A DNA stretch of 17,674 nucleotides from Flavobacteriaceae bacterium (GTDB lineage: Bacteria > Bacteroidota > Bacteroidia > Flavobacteriales > Flavobacteriaceae). Position 1 is the stretch's first letter. The number at the start of each line of letters is the position of its first letter. The translations under genes were made by a program, and so were the position numbers. The stretch spans positions 1 through 17,674 of the forward strand of contig JAURBD010000026.1 of NCBI GenBank assembly GCA_030829155.1. The letters are read 5' to 3'. The notes beneath the pieces are model-generated. The model ran no database searches and had not been told where the DNA came from. It saw only the letters and a program-made list of their open reading frames with translations. Positions 7,691 to 14,995 of the stretch are shown here, one piece after another.

Positions 7691-8230
7691 TTAGTCTTTA
7701 TGTTGTTGTTTAAATGTATTTAAAATTTCTGAGATCCCCATTTTTTCTTTGGTTATGGAAATTCTTCCCGATCGAACAAACTGCATAAGTCCAAAGGGTT
7801 CAAGTGATTCTCGAAGTTCTTCTGTTTCATGTCGAAAACCTGTTTTTTCGATTACAAAAAAATCAGGAGAAACGGTAACGATATTTGCATTACTGTTTTT
7901 GATTGTATTTTGAATCTGACGTTCTTCAAACAATGAACTTGATTTTACTTTATAAAGTGCAGACTCCTGAAAAATCGTTTCTTCATCGGTATGATAGTAA
8001 GCTCTAATTACATCGATTTGCTTTTCGATTTGCTGTACAATCTTTTTGACACCTGCCTCTGTCATTTTTACCACAATGATGAATCGAAAAACATCGGGGA
8101 TTTCCGATTGTGAAGTGGATAAACTTATGAAATTGATGTGCCTTTTTAAAAAAATTGCAGATACTCGGTTGAGTAAACCGATATTGTTCTCAGTATAAAT
8201 CGAGATGGTATATTTTGTGAAATCGCTCAT
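7691..8230 (-). CDS. ilvN: Acetolactate synthase small (regulatory) subunit
   Basis: This 179-residue protein is the regulatory partner of IlvB and confers activity enhancement and valine feedback inhibition. The N-terminal ACT domain (about residues 7-80) is clear, with ISIYTENNIGLLNRVSAIF followed by INFISLS. The C-terminal part is the usual small-subunit extension, more divergent and ending in an FGLMQFVRSGRISITK stretch. Its ATG directly follows the ilvB stop with no intervening base, which fits equimolar translation of the two subunits. Confidence 0.92.
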   Translation of the reverse strand: MSDFTKYTISIYTENNIGLLNRVSAIFLKRHINFISLSTSQSEIPDVFRFIIVVKMTEAGVKKIVQQIEKQIDVIRAYYHTDEETIFQESALYKVKSSSLFEERQIQNTIKNSNANIVTVSPDFFVIEKTGFRHETEELRESLEPFGLMQFVRSGRISITKEKMGISEILNTFKQQHKD

Positions 8231-9934
8231 TTATTTTAATCTTATGTCTGAAACTGATGCTCCCGTAGGTATCATTGGAAACACATTAGCTTCTTTTTCT
8301 ACACAAACTTCAAGAAAATAGGGTTCATCAGAAGCAATCATCGTACTTATTGCTACATCTAAATCTTCTCGTTTGTTTACTCGTTCCGCTTTGATGTTGT
8401 AGCCTTTTGCAATGGTAACGAAATCGGGATTAATCATTTCTGTTGAAGCATAACGCTTATCAAAAAACAGTTGTTGCCACTGGCGAACCATTCCCAAATA
8501 GTCATTATTCAAAACCACAATTTTGACCGCTGTTTTGTTTTGAAAAATTGTTCCCAATTCTTGAATGGTCATTTGGTAGCCCCCATCCCCAATAACTGCG
8601 ACTACTTCTCTATCGGGTGCACCCATTTTGGCACCAATGGCTGCAGGAAGTGCAAATCCCATGGTTCCTAGACCTCCTGAGGTTACATTACTCTTTGATC
8701 GGACAAACTCAGCATATCGACAAGCAATCATTTGATGTTGACCAACATCAGTAACAAATACAGCATCTCCTTTTGTATGTTTATTGATCCCAACAATTAC
8801 TTCTCCCATTGTCAAGCCCTCTTTTGTTGGCAATATATCTCCTTGGATAACACTTTCATATTCTGTTTGCATATGATTCTTAAAAAGCTGTTTCCAGTTC
8901 TTGTATTCTTTGTGCTTTACTAAAGAAGTTAACAAGGGTAAACTTTCTTTGCAATTCCCCAAAACTGGATAATGTGCTTCAACATTTTTATTTACTTCTG
9001 AAGGATCAATTTCGAGATGAACAATGGTAGCCTGTTTGGCATAAGTATTTAAATTACCTGTTACTCGGTCGTCAAACCGCATTCCCACTGCAATCAAAAC
9101 ATCGCATTCATTGGTAAGAATATTAGGTCCATAGTTTCCGTGCATTCCAACCATACCGACATTTAGCGGATGTTTTGTAGACAAGGCCGATAGCCCCAGA
9201 ATTGTCCATGCAGCTGGAATTCCCGTGGCTTCAACAAAGTTTTTGAACTCCTCTTCAGCTTGACCCAGAATAACTCCTTGTCCCCAAATGATCATCGGCT
9301 TTTCAGCCTTGTTGATTGCTGCCGCCGCAGCCGATACTTGGTCTTGCTCTAGAGCCGGAATCGGAGTGTAGCTTCGAACAGCTTTACATTTTTTGTAAGT
9401 AAAATCGAATAGATCGAATTGTGCATCTTTGGTAATGTCAATCAAAACCGGTCCAGGTCTTCCCGATCTAGCAATATAAAAAGCTTTTGCTAATATTTCA
9501 GGGATTTCGCTGGCCTTAGTTATTTGGTAATTCCACTTTGTAACTGGTGTAGAAATACCAATTATATCGGTTTCTTGGAAGGCATCTGAACCCAATAAAT
9601 GAGAACCTACTTGGCCTGTAATACAAACCATTGGCGTAGAATCAATTTGAGCATCTGCAATACCAGTAACCAAATTTGTAGCTCCTGGGCCCGAAGTAGC
9701 CATTGCTACACCAACCTTACCCGAAGTTCTTGCATATCCTTGAGCTGCATGGGTAGCTCCTTGCTCGTGTCGAGTTAAAATATGCTGAAGAACATCAGAG
9801 TATTTATAAAGCTCATCGTAGATGGGCATAATAGCCCCACCTGGATAACCATAGATTAGATCTACTTTTTCAGCTAAGAGGCAACGGATAACAGCTTCCG
9901 CTCCTGAAATATGATTGGTTTCTTGATTTTTCAT
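8231..9934 (-). CDS. ilvB: Acetolactate synthase large (catalytic) subunit
   Basis: IlvB is the ThDP-, FAD- and Mg2+-dependent acetohydroxyacid synthase. It condenses pyruvate with pyruvate (valine branch) or with 2-oxobutyrate (isoleucine branch). The 567-residue length is normal. Visible features are GYPGGAIMP near the N-terminus, the catalytic Glu57 in RHEQGA, the TSGPGATN loop (80-87), FDDRVTG in the central FAD domain (288-294), and the ThDP/Mg2+ motif starting GDGGYQM (449-455) and ending in NN (477-478), followed by YLGMVRQWQ. It lies one base after ilvD and abuts ilvN. Confidence 0.96.
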   Translation of the reverse strand: MKNQETNHISGAEAVIRCLLAEKVDLIYGYPGGAIMPIYDELYKYSDVLQHILTRHEQGATHAAQGYARTSGKVGVAMATSGPGATNLVTGIADAQIDSTPMVCITGQVGSHLLGSDAFQETDIIGISTPVTKWNYQITKASEIPEILAKAFYIARSGRPGPVLIDITKDAQFDLFDFTYKKCKAVRSYTPIPALEQDQVSAAAAAINKAEKPMIIWGQGVILGQAEEEFKNFVEATGIPAAWTILGLSALSTKHPLNVGMVGMHGNYGPNILTNECDVLIAVGMRFDDRVTGNLNTYAKQATIVHLEIDPSEVNKNVEAHYPVLGNCKESLPLLTSLVKHKEYKNWKQLFKNHMQTEYESVIQGDILPTKEGLTMGEVIVGINKHTKGDAVFVTDVGQHQMIACRYAEFVRSKSNVTSGGLGTMGFALPAAIGAKMGAPDREVVAVIGDGGYQMTIQELGTIFQNKTAVKIVVLNNDYLGMVRQWQQLFFDKRYASTEMINPDFVTIAKGYNIKAERVNKREDLDVAISTMIASDEPYFLEVCVEKEANVFPMIPTGASVSDIRLK

Positions 9935-9935
9935 T

Positions 9936-11612
9936 TTAAAACTCGTCCGTTACACAACCTTCTGAAGCTGTAGAAACATTTTTAATGTATTTGTATAATA
10001 TCCCTCTTTCAAATTTGTATGGTGGTTCTTTCCAATTTGCTTTTCTTATTGATAAATCTTGGTCACTTACCAAAACATTCAACGTATTGGTCTCTGCATT
10101 TATTTCAATAATATCTCCATTGTGGATCAGTCCAATAGCTCCGCCCTCTTGGGCTTCAGGGACAATATGTCCAACCACAAAACCGTGTGTTCCTCCAGAA
10201 AAACGACCGTCCGTAATTAGTGCAACATCTTTACCCAAGCCAGCACCCATAATCGCAGCAGTTGGCTTTAACATCTCGGGCATTCCTGGGCCTCCTTTTG
10301 GACCTTCATATCGAATTACAATCACATCACCTTTTTGAACTTCTCCTTTTCCAATTCCTTCATTGGCTTGATATTCGCTATCATAAACACGAGCTGGTCC
10401 TTTAAACAATAATCCTTCTTTTCCTGTGATTTTTGCTACAGATCCTTCCGGAGCAATATTCCCCTTGAGGATACGAATATGACCTGATGCTTTGATGGGG
10501 TTATTTATAGAATGAATTAAATCTTGTCCTTCTTTAAGGTCTTCCACTAATGCTAAGTTTTCGGCTAAGCTTTTACCAGTAACTGTAAGGCATTCTCCGT
10601 GTAACATACCTTCTGCTAACATGAATTTTAAAACTGCCGGTACCCCACCTATATTGTGTAAATCTTTCATAAGATATTTCCCACTAGGTTTAAGATCTGC
10701 TAAAAATGGAGTAGCATCCATTATTACTTGAAAATCATCTAAACTAAATTCGATTTGTGCAGCTTTGGCTATTGCCAAAAAATGCAACACTGCATTGGTT
10801 GATCCCCCTAAAACAGCTACCAAACGAATTGCGTTCTCCAATGATTTTTTGGTTACTATATCTAAGGGCTTAATATCATTTTCTATTAAATGATTTAGGG
10901 CTGAACCAACTTTTTCGCATTCTACTTTTTTGTGCCTACTGATTGCTGGATTAGAAGAATTATAGGGCAATGCCATTCCCAAAGCCTCAATAGCTGAGGC
11001 CATAGTATTCGCGGTGTACATACCCCCACATGCACCTGCGCCAGGACAGGCGTTTCGAACAACTTGTTTGAATTCATTTTCATCAATAGTACCAGCAACT
11101 TTTTCACCCCAAGCTTCGAAAGCCGACACAACATCCAATTTTTTGTCTTTGTGACAACCGGGCGCGATAGTTCCTCCATATACAAGTATTGAGGGTCGGT
11201 TTAATCGCAACATAGCCATCAAAGCACCGGGCATGTTTTTATCACATCCTACTACTGTGACCAATGCATCATATGACATTGCTTGAACTACCGTTTCCAT
11301 TGAATCTGCTATCACATCTCGGGAGGGGAGTGAAAATCTCATTCCGGGAGTACCCATAGAAATACCGTCACTCACTCCAATGGTATTAAAAATAAGCCCA
11401 ACCAAATCCGAAGCTTGTACCCCCTTTTTGATATCAACCGACAAATCATTGAGGTGCATATTGCATGGGTTGCCTTCATAACCTGTTGATGCTATGCCTA
11501 TTAAAGGCTTTTTAAAATCTTCATCCGTCAATCCAATTGCGTACAACATGGCTTGAGCGGCGGGTTGAGTAGGGTCTTGAGTAACCGCTTTACTGAACTT
11601 ATTATATTCCAT
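9936..11612 (-). CDS. ilvD: Dihydroxyacid dehydratase
   Basis: IlvD dehydrates the 2,3-dihydroxy acids made by IlvC to the 2-oxo acids that precede valine and isoleucine. It is an iron-sulfur lyase of the IlvD/Edd family. The 558-residue protein shows the three cluster-binding cysteines at 50 (EGNPCNMH), 123 (GCDKNMPG) and 195 (GAGACGGMYTANTM), the last within the family signature. A C-terminal TDGRFSGGTHG segment carries active-site residues. It is the first gene of the ilv operon, divergent from the nitroreductase gene across 373 bases. The enzyme class is oxygen-sensitive or oxygen-tolerant depending on cluster type, which I cannot assign here. Confidence 0.96.
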   Translation of the reverse strand: MEYNKFSKAVTQDPTQPAAQAMLYAIGLTDEDFKKPLIGIASTGYEGNPCNMHLNDLSVDIKKGVQASDLVGLIFNTIGVSDGISMGTPGMRFSLPSRDVIADSMETVVQAMSYDALVTVVGCDKNMPGALMAMLRLNRPSILVYGGTIAPGCHKDKKLDVVSAFEAWGEKVAGTIDENEFKQVVRNACPGAGACGGMYTANTMASAIEALGMALPYNSSNPAISRHKKVECEKVGSALNHLIENDIKPLDIVTKKSLENAIRLVAVLGGSTNAVLHFLAIAKAAQIEFSLDDFQVIMDATPFLADLKPSGKYLMKDLHNIGGVPAVLKFMLAEGMLHGECLTVTGKSLAENLALVEDLKEGQDLIHSINNPIKASGHIRILKGNIAPEGSVAKITGKEGLLFKGPARVYDSEYQANEGIGKGEVQKGDVIVIRYEGPKGGPGMPEMLKPTAAIMGAGLGKDVALITDGRFSGGTHGFVVGHIVPEAQEGGAIGLIHNGDIIEINAETNTLNVLVSDQDLSIRKANWKEPPYKFERGILYKYIKNVSTASEGCVTDEF

Positions 11613-11941
11613 TCTGTTTAAAATCTAATTCGAAATTATGACACTAAAAAAAGAGTGGTATTTTTTTTTTCAAAAATGCCCTAGATCTAAAATCATTATT
11701 TATTTATAAAATATTATAATACAATTATTTAATTATAAAAATAAACGATATTCAAGTTCATTAACTACGCATAAAATAAGGAACAAAATAAAACAAAAAA
11801 AACGACTCTATGAACCAAAAGAACTGCTTTTATTAATAGCACATAATTTTTAAGCTTTAACTAAAGAATTTAGATAATTTTGATTTATTCGCTTGTTTTA
11901 TTGTTTTATCCATAAAATAAAAACGATTTATGAAATTGGGT

Positions 11942-11957
11942 TTATGTTTTCACATAA
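11942..11957. promoter_or_regulatory. 16-bp dyad, possible operator
   Basis: TTATGT-TTTC-ACATAA is a perfect 6-4-6 inverted repeat. It sits where the -33 region of the nitroreductase promoter would be, 12 bases before the -7 element. A further TTTATG occurs at 11927-11932. A symmetric regulator-binding site is plausible, but the protein is unknown. Confidence 0.35.
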
Positions 11958-11968
11958 CAATAATATCC

Positions 11969-11976
11969 TATTTTTG
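11969..11976 (+). promoter_or_regulatory. Candidate -7 element for the nitroreductase gene
   Basis: TATTTTTG matches the Bacteroidota -7 consensus TAnnTTTG exactly and ends 9 bases before the ATG at 11986. This implies a leaderless or nearly leaderless transcript. There is no TTG at the usual upstream spacing; the dyad at 11942-11957 occupies that place. Confidence 0.4.
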
Positions 11977-11985
11977 TAAGAAAAA

Positions 11986-12714
11986 ATGACAGAAAAAACA
12001 GTTAGTAAGGCTATTAAATTTAGAAGATCAGTACGAAAATACGATGCAAGTAAAACACTGAATAAAGAGGAAGTTAGATCATGCATCCAACAAGCTACAC
12101 TGGCTCCAACAAGTAGTAATCTTCAGCTATGGGAATTTTATCACATTACCAAAGTCGAAACCCTAAAAGAAATAGCTACCGCTTGCTTTAATCAATCAGC
12201 AGCAGCAACTGCATCTCAACTAGTGGTCGCTGTTGTTCGAAAAGACTTATGGAAAAAAAGAGTAGCATCAAACATTAAGTTTCTTGAACAGCAGTTTGGA
12301 AATCAAAAAGTAAAGAACTTCAGAGATGAAAAAAAATCTATGGACTATTACAAAAAAATAGTTCCTATGGTTTATAGTGATTTTTTTGGATTCTTAGGAT
12401 TGCTTAAAAAGTTATTAGCCAATTCAATGGGACTGTTTCGCCCAATGTATCGAGAGGTTAGTTTGGGTGATCTTAGAGTTATTGCCCATAAAAGTGCTGC
12501 TCTTGCTGCACAAAACTTTATGATCAGTATGGCAGCATTGGGTTATGACACTTGTCCTATGGAAGGGTTAGATTCTAAAAGGGTTAAAAAAATTCTAGGT
12601 TTACCCAAAAAGGCTGAAATAAATATGATTATTGGTTGTGGACACCGAGCTGAGGGAGGGATATACGGGACACGTTTTAGAATTCCTTTTGAAGAGGTTT
12701 ATCGTGAAGTTTAA
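11986..12714 (+). CDS. Nitroreductase-family FMN oxidoreductase
   Basis: This 242-residue protein has the nitroreductase fold. RRSVRKYD (13-20) is the typical FMN-phosphate-binding start, PTSSNLQLWEF (41-51) is the conserved second FMN segment, and GCGHRAEGGIYG (217-228) is the C-terminal FMN-contacting stretch. Such enzymes are dimeric flavoproteins that reduce nitroaromatics, quinones or enones with NAD(P)H; the physiological substrate is not readable from sequence. At about 240 residues it is slightly longer than the short NfsB-like types, with an insertion rich in Lys and aromatic residues around 100-150. It appears monocistronic and ends inside the 3' part of the convergent pxpC gene, overlapping by 38 bases. 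Confidence 0.85.
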   Translation: MTEKTVSKAIKFRRSVRKYDASKTLNKEEVRSCIQQATLAPTSSNLQLWEFYHITKVETLKEIATACFNQSAAATASQLVVAVVRKDLWKKRVASNIKFLEQQFGNQKVKNFRDEKKSMDYYKKIVPMVYSDFFGFLGLLKKLLANSMGLFRPMYREVSLGDLRVIAHKSAALAAQNFMISMAALGYDTCPMEGLDSKRVKKILGLPKKAEINMIIGCGHRAEGGIYGTRFRIPFEEVYREV

Positions 12715-13543
12715 ATGATATTTTATCTCCCGCTTTTTTCTGGGATAAAGTACTGAGAGCGTCTTCGGATAGTTGAAAGATTCTTGGATAACCCCCCGAC
12801 ACTTGCCCATCCATTCCAGCAATTAATAGGGTTCCAGAGGGTGTCATTTGGACAGTACCCGGTTGGACAGCGCAACTTAGCATTGACTTAGATTTTGATT
12901 TAAAGGGAGTTTTTACACGATATCCCATTCGGTTCTGACTTATAATTTTAAATTTAGCTACTGTTAAAGATTTTTTCAATAAATCTTCAAACAACTCATA
13001 TTCTGGCCCTTTCTCAACTTCCAATTCATCAGAAAACAAATAATCGTCTTTTACTCGAATACGTGAATTTTTGATTTGAAAACTTGTTTTGGATTTTAAC
13101 CAAAAAAGATTGGTTTCTTTTTTGAGTACTGCTTCGCAAGTAATGGGATGGTAAAAAGAGGTACTGCCCAAAATTTTAGGAATAATCAGGGAATGATTAA
13201 TTTTCACATAGGTTCGTATTCCGTTAAGGACTTGTCTCAACTTCAAAATATCTCCAGAATTTACAGCAACAACCTCATTGTTTGTGATTGGTATATTATT
13301 TAGAAAGGTTTCCATTTGAGCACCTGTTATTACAAGTGAACAAGACTCATGAAAACGCAAAATTGGGCCAACTAAGGTGCATTCAATTAAGGTTGTATCG
13401 TTTTTGATTCCCAGAAGTGAATGTGCTAGATCAGATGCTTTACGATCCATTGCACCCGAAATGGGAATCCCCAAATGTCGATATCCCATTCGACCACGAT
13501 CTTGGATGGAAGTATAAAAACCTGGATCTATAACTTCAATCAT
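12677..13543 (-). CDS. pxpC: 5-oxoprolinase subunit C (biotin-dependent carboxyltransferase-like, KipA type)
   Basis: PxpC is the third subunit of the bacterial ATP-dependent 5-oxoprolinase, which opens 5-oxoproline to glutamate. The 288-residue protein has QDRGRMGYRHLGIPISGAMD (14-33), the hallmark N-terminal block of this family, then ITGAQ (72-76), NRMGYR (204-209), the VQPGTVQMTPSG block (226-237) and GGYPRI (250-255). It is somewhat shorter than the usual 310-330 residues, with a reduced middle around 120-160. The start overlaps the pxpB stop by 8 bases. The last 38 bases overlap the convergent nitroreductase gene, yet the frame is intact and its C-terminus looks complete. Confidence 0.9.
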   Translation of the reverse strand: MIEVIDPGFYTSIQDRGRMGYRHLGIPISGAMDRKASDLAHSLLGIKNDTTLIECTLVGPILRFHESCSLVITGAQMETFLNNIPITNNEVVAVNSGDILKLRQVLNGIRTYVKINHSLIIPKILGSTSFYHPITCEAVLKKETNLFWLKSKTSFQIKNSRIRVKDDYLFSDELEVEKGPEYELFEDLLKKSLTVAKFKIISQNRMGYRVKTPFKSKSKSMLSCAVQPGTVQMTPSGTLLIAGMDGQVSGGYPRIFQLSEDALSTLSQKKAGDKISFKLHDKPLQKEF

Positions 13544-14270
13544 GAGTCACTTGATTTAATAAAGTGTGTGTTTTTTTGTTTCGAATTGCAAACAAAACCT
13601 CTCGATGTTCCTTCTCTGAAATTTCAAAAAATCGGATTCGATCTCCAACTTCAATAAAGTTTGGTGGGGATACCTCAAAGTCGATTAAGGGTATAGGACA
13701 ATTGCCTATCACGTGCCACCCACCAGGACTGTCTTGAGGATAAATCCCAACTTGACTTGCCCCAACCGCCAAACTCCCTTTGAGAGTCAATCGACTAGGA
13801 GTTTTTTTTCTAGGAATTATCAATTTTTTAGACAACCCACTCAAATATGGAAAACCAGGCAAAAAACCATAAAAAAAAAGACAGTATTCCAGTTTTATAA
13901 ACTGTTCTAAATAAGTATTTACTTGTTGCTTATCACCGTTAAAATGATCCAAGAGGTCACTATTAAATTCATCAGCAAAACAAACGGGTAGCTTCCAAAG
14001 CTTGGTTTCTTTTGTATTTATGATTTTAAGATCATTAATAGTGCTAAAAATCTTTTTTTGCATTTTTTCGGAATCAAACTCTCCCATGAAAAAGAGGTTG
14101 AGGCTGTTAAACGAAAGGCTAATATCTTCCAGTTGATTTCCAAATGTTTTTCCCAAATCTGTCCTCAGCTGAAGAATAAATTGCAACGCTTTGTTGCTAG
14201 TTCGGTAAGGAAAATTTAATATTAGGGTATTTCCCAATTTGCTGAAGCTAAAATCTGTTTTAGTGTACAT
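13536..14270 (-). CDS. pxpB: 5-oxoprolinase subunit B (KipI type)
   Basis: PxpB pairs with PxpC in 5-oxoprolinase and is homologous to the Bacillus sporulation-kinase inhibitor KipI. I place the start at the ATG 14270-14268, giving 244 residues; a TTG one codon upstream is less likely. The family blocks are present: LPVCFADEFNSDL (about 94-106, the family's PVCYGGEFGPDL region), GFLPGFPYLSGL (about 135-146), and KGSLAVGASQVGIYPQDSPGGWHVIG (about 164-189, quoted as two joined blocks KGSLAVGASQ and VGIYPQDSPGGWHVIG). The start overlaps the pxpA stop by 11 bases and the end overlaps pxpC by 8, so the three subunits are co-translated. A decayed copy of bases 13923-14008 lies at 16261-16346. Confidence 0.9.
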   Translation of the reverse strand: MYTKTDFSFSKLGNTLILNFPYRTSNKALQFILQLRTDLGKTFGNQLEDISLSFNSLNLFFMGEFDSEKMQKKIFSTINDLKIINTKETKLWKLPVCFADEFNSDLLDHFNGDKQQVNTYLEQFIKLEYCLFFYGFLPGFPYLSGLSKKLIIPRKKTPSRLTLKGSLAVGASQVGIYPQDSPGGWHVIGNCPIPLIDFEVSPPNFIEVGDRIRFFEISEKEHREVLFAIRNKKTHTLLNQVTHD

Positions 14271-14994
14271 CAATTCCGTTTGTTTTTAATAGCGGATGAA
14301 CATGCTTGATTATTTCTACTGCTTTGGGGTTATCTCCATGTAAACATACGGTTTGAACATTCAAGTCTATGGTTTTGTTAGCTCTAATTGGAACTTTTTT
14401 TTGGGTAACCATCAACATAAGCTGCTTTTCAATTTTATCTAAATCATTTAAAACTGCTCCTTCTAGAGAACGTGAACGAAGAGTAGCATCGGGGTTGTAA
14501 ACTCGATCCATAAATCCTTCCAACTTTACCTTCAAACCAACTTTTCGACATTCTTTTTCTAATAAACTGCTTGGGGAACAATAAATATAAACATCGGGAA
14601 TAAACTCTTCAATAAGTTCAATAAAAACTTGCGTTGGAATTTTATCGACAAACATATCGTTGTATAATGCCCCATGTGGTTTTATGTGATGAATGCTACT
14701 TTTTGTTAGGGCACAACATTCCATAAATCGGTTTAATTGTTGTTTCAAATGTTGTTTTAGTTCGTGTGTAGATAAAGACATTGATTTTCTGCCAAAATTT
14801 TTAGGATCTGGATATGCGGGATGAGCCCCAACTTTTACCTCGTACTTTTTTGCCAAAATCAAAGATTCTAAAATTGAGTTTCGATTACCGAAATGACCCC
14901 CACAAGCAATGCTGCAAGAACTTATGTAAGGCATTATCAAGGAGTCGTTTCCAATTCCTTCGCCCACATCGCAATTGAGATCGATTGTTAACAT
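14260..14994 (-). CDS. pxpA: 5-oxoprolinase subunit A (LamB/YcsF family)
   Basis: PxpA is the LamB/YcsF-family subunit of ATP-dependent 5-oxoprolinase. The 244-residue protein shows the family blocks in order: LNCDVGEG (6-13), SSCSIACGGHFGN (25-37), GAHPAYPD (56-63), NFGRKSM (66-72), IKPHGALYND (104-113), RVYNPDATLRSRSLEGAVL in the second half, and CLHGDNP near the C-terminus. The conserved Asp and His residues probably form the catalytic or metal-binding site. Its ATG is one base after the transporter stop, and its own stop overlaps the pxpB start. It is slightly shorter than the usual 250 residues but complete. Confidence 0.93.
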   Translation of the reverse strand: MLTIDLNCDVGEGIGNDSLIMPYISSCSIACGGHFGNRNSILESLILAKKYEVKVGAHPAYPDPKNFGRKSMSLSTHELKQHLKQQLNRFMECCALTKSSIHHIKPHGALYNDMFVDKIPTQVFIELIEEFIPDVYIYCSPSSLLEKECRKVGLKVKLEGFMDRVYNPDATLRSRSLEGAVLNDLDKIEKQLMLMVTQKKVPIRANKTIDLNVQTVCLHGDNPKAVEIIKHVHPLLKTNGIDVH

Positions 14995-14995
14995 A

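Larger units (their letters stand above)
11613..11985. other. Divergent intergenic region, ilvD leader and nitroreductase upstream region
   Basis: These 373 bases are extremely AT-rich and contain no credible gene. On the ilvD side I looked for a leader peptide with an Ile/Val/Leu run and for a GC-rich terminator hairpin, and found neither. A poly-T/poly-A tract near 11646-11670 could form a weak A/U stem around GAGTGGTA. No well-spaced TTG/TAnnTTTG pair for ilvD was recognised. Elements on the nitroreductase side are listed separately. Confidence 0.6.

Noticed and set aside
9985..10338. 117-codon plus-strand open frame antisense to ilvD
   Set aside because: It lies wholly within the strongly conserved ilvD gene and its translation resembles no known protein; it is a shadow of ilvD codon structure.
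11857..11913. Minus-strand 18-codon open frame beginning MDKTIKQ in the ilvD leader, as a possible attenuation leader peptide
   Set aside because: It has only one Ile and one Leu and no Val, no terminator hairpin follows it, and such short frames are expected by chance in AT-rich DNA.
12722..12749. Imperfect hairpin TTTATC...GATAAA as a terminator for the nitroreductase gene
   Set aside because: It has a two-base bulge, lies inside pxpC coding sequence, and no T-run follows it on the plus strand.
12601..12822. 73-codon minus-strand open frame across the nitroreductase/pxpC overlap
   Set aside because: It runs out of frame with pxpC through its conserved GGYPRI region, which explains the sequence better.
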